From positions 1 through 50,305 of the forward strand of contig NZ_JAOPWB010000174.1 in assembly GCF_025965855.1 (NCBI RefSeq): a DNA stretch of 50,305 nucleotides. The letters are read 5' to 3'. How positions within the stretch are numbered: the stretch's first letter is position 1; every line of letters starts with the position of its first letter. Origin of the DNA: Mycobacterium sp. Its GTDB lineage: Bacteria; Actinomycetota; Actinomycetes; Mycobacteriales; Mycobacteriaceae. The position numbers and the translations under genes are program-made. This document shows, in pieces, positions 44,650-50,305 of the stretch. Below the pieces are notes generated by a model. It was not told the origin of the DNA, did no database searches, and saw only the letters and a list, made by a program, of their open reading frames with translations.

Positions 44650-46548
44650 CTAGATTGCGTCCACGCTCAGCGCCTCGTCGTTAGCGAAGCATGTCATCGG
44701 CACCCGGCGCCTGGACAGCAGTGACTCCATGGCGTCGCCTTCCACGGGGCGCGAGAACAGGAAACCCTGCGCCCGGTGACATCCATGCTCTATCAAAGTC
44801 TGTGCGGCAGCTGGCGTCTCAACGCCTTCGGCGACCAGTTGCAGGCCGAAGGCCTGAGCGAGCCCGATGATGGCGCGAACGATGGCCAGGTCGCCGGTGT
44901 TGGTGCCCAAGTCGCGGACGAACCCGGTGTCGATCTTGAGCATGTCGACCGGGAGGGACTTCAGGTGCGATAGCACCGCATAGCCGGTGCCGAAGTCGTC
45001 GATGGCAATCTGGACCCCGACTTCCTTGAGCTCCGAGAGGGTTTTGCGCGTGGTTTCGATGTCGTGCACCACGGCCCGCTCGGTGATTTCGAGGCATACC
45101 GATCCGCTGTCGATGCCGAACTCCTCGATGGTGTCGGCAACACTACGGACGAAGCCGCGGGTGATCAGTTGAACGGGCGACACATTGATGCGCATGATCG
45201 CGCCTTGTCCCACCCCGTTGGATTGCCATCGGCTCAATTCGGCGCAGGCGCTTCGCATCACCCATCGGCCCAAGTCTGCGGCGAGGTTGGTCGATTCGGC
45301 TACGCCGATGAACGAATCCGGTAGCAGCAGCCCGCGCGTCGGGTGCCGCCAACGGACCAGCGCCTCGGCCCCCAGGATCGCGCGGGTCAGCAAGTCGACT
45401 TCGGGCAGGTAATGCAGCAGCAGAGCGTCGCTGTCGATGCCCGCTTGCAGATGGAGTTCGATATCGTTGCGGAAGGCGACGTTGCGGGAGATGTCGTTGG
45501 TGCACACTGCGACCTGGTTGCCGCCCGCGCGCTTGGCCGTCAGGGCGGCCTCGTCGGCACAGCGGAGTAGATCCGCGGTGTTGTCGCGTCCGGGCCTGCC
45601 CAGCGCCATCCCGATGCTGACCGAAGGAGTGATCACATCGTCGCCGATCTTCAGAGGACCCCGCAACGTCGTCTGAAGCCGGTGCGCGAGCGATTCCGCG
45701 GTCCCAGTTAGCATCGCCCGGTCCGGAAAGACCAGGAACTCGTCGCCGCCGATCCGACCGATCGTGCCCAGCCTTCCCATGCTCGCCTGAAGCCTTTCGG
45801 CGAATACCCGGAGGTAAAAATCGCCAGCGGCGTGGCCGAAGTAATCGTTGATCGACTTCAGTCGGTCGAGGTCGAGATACAGGACCGCGACGGGTCCGGG
45901 GCGTCCCGCCGCGAGTCTTTCGGAAAGTTGCGCAACAGCCGATCGACGATTGTGCAAACCGGTCAAATCGTCATGCTCGGCCAGGTAGCGAAGCCCTTCT
46001 TCGGCGGCGATGCGGGCCTGGAGCTGTGCAAACAAAGTGGCGACCGCCCCGAGCGTGCCCACCTCTTCCTGCTTCCACTTCCTGCCACGAAAGTTAACGA
46101 GGCCGAGCACACCGGTGGTCACCCCCTTTGAAACCAGCGGTGCAGCGGCCATCGAGGGCGTCGCGACGCGGCGCCTTCCCGTGACCTGGCGTTGGAAAGC
46201 CTTGTAAGCGTAGTTTGTCGAGACCGGCGGCCGAATCACAACCGGTTCCGTAGGCTGAACCGCAAGCGGTTCCTTGCCATGCGCGCAAGGGGCGAAGACG
46301 TCGTCGGCGCTAGTGAAGTCGACAATCGCCAGGAAATCCGCGTGTGGACGGTTGGGTCGCGGTGGCCATTCCGCGATCAATTTCGAGGCCCCGATCGTTT
46401 GGACGTTGTGGCGTAAGAAGCCGGTGTCCGCGTCGAACAGGTGGACGAGCCTCGCCAGTACCTGTTCGCTCAGAGTGGTAGCGGTGGATGCATTAGCCTC
46501 CATCAGTTGGGCGGCAATGGAGGTGATGAAGTCTAGGCCGCGCGGCAC
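44650..46548 (-). CDS. GAF-GGDEF-EAL cyclic-di-GMP enzyme, DcpA/Rv1354c-type
   Basis: 632 residues. A GAF domain (~20-195) is followed by GGDEF (DLDRLKSINDYFGH, GRIGGDEFLVF near 268) and EAL (GAEALVRWRHP near 395). The EAL catalytic set looks complete: EALVRW, MRINVSP, LEITERA, IDDFGTGYA, LKIDTGF, VAEGVET and AQGFLFSRP. The GGDEF half has an intact active loop but no RxxD product-inhibition site before it. The protein could therefore both make and degrade c-di-GMP, like M. tuberculosis Rv1354c, which has the same domain order and length. The start is a GTG at 46548, overlapping a 38-codon upstream frame. No membrane segment is seen. Confidence 0.92.
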   Translation of the reverse strand: MPRGLDFITSIAAQLMEANASTATTLSEQVLARLVHLFDADTGFLRHNVQTIGASKLIAEWPPRPNRPHADFLAIVDFTSADDVFAPCAHGKEPLAVQPTEPVVIRPPVSTNYAYKAFQRQVTGRRRVATPSMAAAPLVSKGVTTGVLGLVNFRGRKWKQEEVGTLGAVATLFAQLQARIAAEEGLRYLAEHDDLTGLHNRRSAVAQLSERLAAGRPGPVAVLYLDLDRLKSINDYFGHAAGDFYLRVFAERLQASMGRLGTIGRIGGDEFLVFPDRAMLTGTAESLAHRLQTTLRGPLKIGDDVITPSVSIGMALGRPGRDNTADLLRCADEAALTAKRAGGNQVAVCTNDISRNVAFRNDIELHLQAGIDSDALLLHYLPEVDLLTRAILGAEALVRWRHPTRGLLLPDSFIGVAESTNLAADLGRWVMRSACAELSRWQSNGVGQGAIMRINVSPVQLITRGFVRSVADTIEEFGIDSGSVCLEITERAVVHDIETTRKTLSELKEVGVQIAIDDFGTGYAVLSHLKSLPVDMLKIDTGFVRDLGTNTGDLAIVRAIIGLAQAFGLQLVAEGVETPAAAQTLIEHGCHRAQGFLFSRPVEGDAMESLLSRRRVPMTCFANDEALSVDAI

Positions 46549-46649
46549 GGTGCCTCGATTGCCGCGGTGCGCACGGTCTCAACCGGTTCAAGCACATCAT
46601 CAGAGAATTCGACCCATGCCGGCCCGGTCTGGTGTGGTGTCTCGGTCAT
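46533..46649 (-). CDS. 38-residue leader frame overlapping the GGDEF-EAL gene
   Basis: MTETPHQTGPAWVEFSDD and then VLEPVETVRTAAIEAPCRAA. AGGAG lies 8 nt before the ATG at 46649, a stronger site than that of the large gene. The frame ends 16 bp inside the large gene, so it could couple or meter its translation. No family is recognised. It may be a real small protein, a leader peptide or chance. Confidence 0.45.
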   Translation of the reverse strand: MTETPHQTGPAWVEFSDDVLEPVETVRTAAIEAPCRAA

Positions 46650-46950
46650 CGTTGGACTCCTCAAACATCCAAGTGCTCGCCGTCGTTCGCAGGACGCAGA
46701 GACCAACCCTTTACGCGGGGTGGCTAACGCGCGTGTCAACGCTGTGACGCCGACACGGGTGACTCACGGGTGACTATAGTCCCGTTAACGAGCGATCGCT
46801 TGGCGTACCTGTATTGAATTGTGTCTAATTCATGACCATAAGTCACTTGCGAACCGGTGATCACGCCGCTCGGTATGTATTCCCGAAATATCCATTACTC
46901 CGTCATTCTTGGTTGCATAATGGGCTCGACAGCGACCAGGAGGATCTGGT
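46650..46950. other. Divergent promoter region of the c-di-GMP pair
   Basis: 301 bp between the leader frame and the PAS-GGDEF gene. The middle part (46790-46920) is AT-rich relative to the flanks, as expected where two promoters face outward. I cannot assign -35/-10 hexamers with confidence and see no clear dyad. Confidence 0.5.
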
Positions 46951-48732
46951 TTGGACGCGAGGAACGACAACTCCTGCAACGGCGAGGTCGAAGGCGGCGT
47001 GGTGGATCCAGCCCCCGATGGTCGGCAGATGCAGGCAGATGTTGTCGAGCAGCGGTACCGGCGGCTGGTGGACCACAGCTCCGACGCCATCTGCGTGCAT
47101 GACGGCGCCCGCGTCGTCTATATCAACCCAGCCGGGGTCCGCTGGATCGGCGCACAGTCCTGCGCTCAGCTCGTGGGACACGTGATCACCGAATTCGTCC
47201 ATCCGGACTCCGCTCCCGCGATGCTGGCGCGAATAGCTGCCCTGCGGCACGAGGGGGACACATCTCCCCCTTCGGAGGCGGTGATGCTGCGCTTAGATGG
47301 CACCACCTTCGACGTCGAGGCGGTGACGGTGCTGACGGTCTGGGAGGGTAGAACCGCCTATCAGGTGATCTTCCGCGATCTGTCTGCCCAGACGTCCGCC
47401 CAGGCGGCGCTGCGCTGCCAGGCGGCGCTGGCCACCTACGTCAGCGACGCGATCATCACCACCACGTCCGCCGGCGTCGTCACCCATTGGAGCCCGGCCG
47501 CTGAAACCATCTACCGCCGACCCGCCGCACGAGCACTGGCACTCTTGCTCAGCGAGGCGGTCGGCGCCCCTCTGGACCCCGCCGCGATCATCGCCCGCGG
47601 CGGAATCATTCATAGCACCCACCACGCGGCGGATGGAGCGGCTCTGGCCGTGCGGGTCTCCGCCACCGCAATGGACAACGGCTATCTCCTGGTCTGTACG
47701 GACCAGACCGCCCTGCGCCGTGCCGAACGATACTTCCAAACCGTGGTGACCACACTTGACTACGGGGTCGCGGTCATCGGCAGCGACGACCGTGTTGAAT
47801 CCGCGAACCCGGCGGCCGACCGAATATTTGGCACAAGGCCTGAGGTTCTCGAAAACCGGCCAGCCAACAGAGCCTTCGACTGTCCCATCTACGACACCAA
47901 CGGCCACCTCGTCGGTGCAGACCGGCATCCGCTCACCCAGATCCGGCAGACCGGAACCCCAATTAGTGATTACGTGTTCGGCGTTGATCGCCTCGACGGA
48001 CAACGGGTATGGCTGTCAGCAAGCTATCGCCTGCTCAACCCGGACGATCCCCAGCATTCAGCGGTGCTCATCTCACTCACCGACATCACCGCACAACGCA
48101 TCGCCAGCGAACGGCTTGCCTACGAGGCCACACACGACTCGCTGACCGGCTTGCCCAACCGCGCGTACGTTGTCACCCGGGCTACCGAAGCGCTCGAATC
48201 CGGCGGCCACCACGTCTTGGCGGCGGTCCTGTTCATCGATCTGGACAATCTCAAGACCATCAACGATATGTTCGGCCACGACGCGGGCGACGACTTGCTA
48301 CAGATCGCGGCGCAACGTCTCTGCCGCGCGGTCCGATCCGACGACGTGGTCGCCCGGCTTGGCGGCGACGAATTCGTCGCTCTGCTCATTGGCCAGATCG
48401 CCCGCCCCGACCTCGACGCACTCGCCCACAGACTCCACGTGACCCTGTCGGAACCGGTCGTCATCGAGGGCATGACACTCCGCATCGGGGCCAGCATCGG
48501 AATCGTTGTGATCGAAAACAACGACCCGCGCGGCGCCGCGCAGATCCTGCGCGACGCCGACACCGCCATGTACGAGGCCAAAACCACAGGCCGGGGTAAA
48601 AGCCAATACTTCACCGAGCAGCTGCGAGACCGAAAGCGACGACACCCCACCAACCAACGGGACTCGCTCACCGGCGCTCCGAGGGCTTGGCAGGCTACTT
48701 CTGAAGCGGGGGGACGGGCCGCTGACGGCTAA
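46951..48732 (+). CDS. PAS-PAS-GGDEF diguanylate cyclase
   Basis: 593 residues. PAS-like sensor domains occur near 35-140 (YRRLVDHSSDAICVHDGARV), near 150-250 (degenerate) and near 265-385 (VVTTLDYGVAVIGSDDRVES), then a GGDEF domain (THDSLTGLPNR, FIDLDNLKTINDMFGH, LGGDEF near 469-474, ASIGIVV, ADTAMYEAK). The active loop is intact, and RSDD five residues before it is a canonical RxxD inhibitory site. There is no EAL domain and no membrane segment, so it is a cytoplasmic, feedback-inhibited c-di-GMP synthase. The start is a TTG at 46951, supported by AGGAGG 7 nt upstream. Divergent from the GAF-GGDEF-EAL gene. Confidence 0.92.
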   Translation: MDARNDNSCNGEVEGGVVDPAPDGRQMQADVVEQRYRRLVDHSSDAICVHDGARVVYINPAGVRWIGAQSCAQLVGHVITEFVHPDSAPAMLARIAALRHEGDTSPPSEAVMLRLDGTTFDVEAVTVLTVWEGRTAYQVIFRDLSAQTSAQAALRCQAALATYVSDAIITTTSAGVVTHWSPAAETIYRRPAARALALLLSEAVGAPLDPAAIIARGGIIHSTHHAADGAALAVRVSATAMDNGYLLVCTDQTALRRAERYFQTVVTTLDYGVAVIGSDDRVESANPAADRIFGTRPEVLENRPANRAFDCPIYDTNGHLVGADRHPLTQIRQTGTPISDYVFGVDRLDGQRVWLSASYRLLNPDDPQHSAVLISLTDITAQRIASERLAYEATHDSLTGLPNRAYVVTRATEALESGGHHVLAAVLFIDLDNLKTINDMFGHDAGDDLLQIAAQRLCRAVRSDDVVARLGGDEFVALLIGQIARPDLDALAHRLHVTLSEPVVIEGMTLRIGASIGIVVIENNDPRGAAQILRDADTAMYEAKTTGRGKSQYFTEQLRDRKRRHPTNQRDSLTGAPRAWQATSEAGGRAADG

Positions 48733-48743
48733 AAACCCAGACA

Positions 48744-48757
48744 CCCCTTAGCTCCAC
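48744..48757 (+). repeat. 14-bp copy of the tRNA-Ala 3' end, right edge of module B
   Basis: CCCCTTAGCTCCAC is identical to the tRNA 3' end apart from the last CA. Eleven bases beyond it (TTACTCGAACC, 48778-48788) also match the sequence after the intact tRNA. It lies 11 bp after the stop of the PAS-GGDEF gene. Confidence 0.68.
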
Positions 48758-48865
48758 TTTTTGAGGCCTTCGTGTCCTTACTCGAACCCGGTTGAGCGTG
48801 GACGTCTGGATGTGGCCGGGTTGCACTGTCGGTGGGGCATGCAAGGTGACGGTGCGCGGGCGGGG

Positions 48866-49696
48866 TTACGCGGTTGTGGTGTGAAAGACCGGCCAGCCAA
48901 TCTCGGTGCGCCAGGCCGTTTCGTCGCGGGTGTCTTGTGGGCCGACGAGGAAGTATTCGCGAATCGGGCCATCGATGGCGATCGCGTGTTGGGCGACGTG
49001 GGTGGCCAGGGCGCCGTAGGCCAGGTCGAAGTCGCGATACGAGCCGGCGTGCACCACTGTGGCCAATTCGGCGGCTGGTACCACGAGTTCGGTGAGGCGT
49101 CCGGTGCGTCGGAAGTCACCGCCGAAGGGGACGAAAACGGTCGCCTGCCCTCGTTCGCTGGCGATTAGCTCGTCGGCGAAGATGCCCCCAGCCGGCCCGC
49201 GGACGCGCACGCCTTGAGCAGTCAGGGTGGCATACAACTCGGCCAGAGCCCCCTGGACCCAGGTCAGCGCATCGCTTACGTCGACCACCTCGCTGATCGC
49301 GACTGCCTTGGTCGCTTCGACTCTGCGGTAACCTATCCGGCCTTCAGCGACAGGCCCGGGCTCAAGCAGCTCACGCAGCGACTCGACGGCCCGCTTGGTC
49401 TGCGCGAGTTGGGATTCCAGCCGCATGAGGTGCGCATTGATCAATTCGTTGCGTCGACGAATGTCTGTGGTGCTCATAACGGTGTCGATCTCGTCGAGCG
49501 GCATTTCCAGAGCCCGGAAGCGGCGAATGATCTGTGCCGTCGAGATTTGGTCGATGCTGTAGCGGCGGTAGCCGGTAGCGCGATCAACATCAACCGGCTC
49601 GAGCAGCCCGATCTGGTGGTAGTGGCGCAGCATCTTGACGCTCAACTGCGTCGCACGGGAGAAGTCCCCGATAGACAACAGCGCGCCTGAACTCAT
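48866..49696 (-). CDS. MerR-family regulator with GyrI-like effector domain
   Basis: 276 residues. The MerR DNA-binding domain is clear (LLSIGDFSRATQLSVKMLRHYHQIGLLEP, DRATGYRRYSIDQI), followed by a dimerisation coiled coil (RRNELINAHLMRLESQLAQTKRAVESL) and a GyrI-like/SOUL-type small-molecule domain ending IREYFLVGPQD and TEIGWPVF. This layout matches BltR/BmrR-type multidrug-responsive activators. The ATG at 49696 is used; a GTG at 49711 extends it by five residues, and since the operator abuts it, the mRNA may be leaderless. Confidence 0.9.
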   Translation of the reverse strand: MSSGALLSIGDFSRATQLSVKMLRHYHQIGLLEPVDVDRATGYRRYSIDQISTAQIIRRFRALEMPLDEIDTVMSTTDIRRRNELINAHLMRLESQLAQTKRAVESLRELLEPGPVAEGRIGYRRVEATKAVAISEVVDVSDALTWVQGALAELYATLTAQGVRVRGPAGGIFADELIASERGQATVFVPFGGDFRRTGRLTELVVPAAELATVVHAGSYRDFDLAYGALATHVAQHAIAIDGPIREYFLVGPQDTRDETAWRTEIGWPVFHTTTA

Positions 49697-49709
49697 GGCC
49701 TCAGTGTGC

Positions 49710-49730
49710 ACTCTCCCAATGGGGGAGAGT
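49710..49730. promoter_or_regulatory. MerR-type operator dyad
   Basis: Arms ACTCTCCC (49710-49717) and GGGAGAGT (49723-49730) surround a 5-bp centre, a near-perfect 21-bp dyad directly upstream of the merR start and 98 bp before the divergent SnoaL-like gene. MerR proteins bind such dyads between -35 and -10 and untwist the DNA to activate. Confidence 0.75.
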
Positions 49731-49827
49731 CACGCTCCGAACGAGCCTTGACTCGCCCACGATGTCAGCGCGCACGGTGGGATCACCGGCGCAACACCGC
49801 GCCAGTCACGAATTGGGAGACGAGAGT

Positions 49828-50190
49828 ATGAAAGAGGCTGACCTGACGGGGATCGTCGCCGAACACATCGACGCGATCAACGCCGCGGACACCGATCGCA
49901 CGGTGGCCACGTTCGCCGAAGATGCCTACGTCAACGACAACCACCGCGAATTCGTCGGAATCGACGCGATCCGCCGCTGGGTAGCCAAAGAAATGGTCGG
50001 CGAGAAGGTGACCATCGAAGTGCGCGAGGTGCTCGATCATTACGGCGACACCGTGGTGCGTGGGGCCTACGACGGCACGTTCGACCGGACCAATCTGCCC
50101 GACGAAATTGTTCTGACGAACTACTTCAGCGTGCGCGACGGCCAGATCGTCAGCCTCGCGATCGTATTCAATCAGCCCGCCGACTACTGA
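49828..50190 (+). CDS. SnoaL/NTF2-like protein
   Basis: 120 residues of the NTF2-like cone fold: VAEHIDAINAADTDRTVATFAEDAYVNDN at the start, FVGIDAIRRWVAKE, and GQIVSLAIVFNQP at the end. Members are small isomerases, hydrolases or binding proteins. The ATG at 49828 is preceded by GGGAGACGAGAG. It is divergent from merR and followed 44 bp later by an SDR gene, suggesting a MerR-controlled pair. Confidence 0.86.
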   Translation: MKEADLTGIVAEHIDAINAADTDRTVATFAEDAYVNDNHREFVGIDAIRRWVAKEMVGEKVTIEVREVLDHYGDTVVRGAYDGTFDRTNLPDEIVLTNYFSVRDGQIVSLAIVFNQPADY

Positions 50191-50234
50191 CCTGGCACAG
50201 TCCGGCACACAACACGAAATTGGAGGATCAACTG

Positions 50235-50305
50235 ATGGTGCGACTGGCTGGCAAGGTCGCCGTGATCACCGGCGGCAACAGCGGTATCGGGTTGGCGACC
50301 GCACG
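50235..50305 (+). CDS. SDR-family oxidoreductase, 3'-partial
   Basis: Only the first ~23 residues lie in the window: MVRLAGKVAVITGGNSGIG carries the TGGxxGIG NAD(P)-binding motif of short-chain dehydrogenases. GGAGG lies 9 nt before the ATG at 50235. The rest of the gene is outside the window. Probably co-transcribed with the SnoaL-like gene. Confidence 0.85.
   Translation, partial: MVRLAGKVAVITGGNSGIGLATA

Overview
The window looks like the chromosome of a slow-growing, non-tuberculous Mycobacterium. It is GC-rich, and it carries mycobacterial hallmarks: a GlnA1-type glutamine synthetase, an MbtK-type mycobactin acyltransferase, DUF732 proteins, a 13E12/HNH protein, F420-dependent LLM oxidoreductases, mycofactocin-type SDRs, mycothiol-type enzymes and WXG100-type secretion substrates. 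The species cannot be fixed from the sequence alone.

Layout. 1-4.0 kb: wall-recycling genes (a kinase-MurQ fusion cut by the window edge, a serine beta-lactamase-like lipoprotein, a VanY-type peptidase). 4.1-6.6 kb: a compact type VII secretion toxin locus (small WXG protein, 592-residue WXG toxin with an unrecognised C-terminal domain, coupled immunity candidate). 6.6-15.1 kb: a K+ channel, a second-locus GlnA1-type synthetase, an amidase, two DUF732 proteins, tandem paralogous TetR regulators. 15.1-22.1 kb: an LLM enzyme, then a five-gene minus-strand operon (SDR, SDR, CMD protein, aldehyde dehydrogenase, flavin monooxygenase) divergent from a TetR gene whose start lies in one of two matching operators. 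22.1-33.5 kb: mostly conserved housekeeping genes (SelO, hemerythrin, CitE-like, DsbA-like, HNH, LLM, mbtK, crcB pair, pgm), interrupted by a complete IS481-family element with a 6-bp target duplication.

33.7-48.8 kb is an accessory region built on a tRNA-Ala(GGC) gene. A 45-bp copy of the tRNA 3' end lies 10.8 kb downstream, a 14-bp copy a further 4.2 kb on, and a 15-bp inverted copy sits exactly where an alpha/beta hydrolase gene is cut. Module A (33.75-44.52 kb) holds a GlxA/HD/hydrolase group, gene fragments, a double-HTH protein and a tightly coupled cassette of glycosyltransferase, six-hairpin-like protein, GH130 phosphorylase-like protein and HPF-like protein. Module B (44.52-48.76 kb) holds a divergent cyclic-di-GMP pair: GAF-GGDEF-EAL and PAS-GGDEF. 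No integrase is visible in either module.

48.8-50.3 kb: a MerR/GyrI-like regulator with a dyad operator, divergent from a SnoaL-like gene and an SDR cut by the window end.
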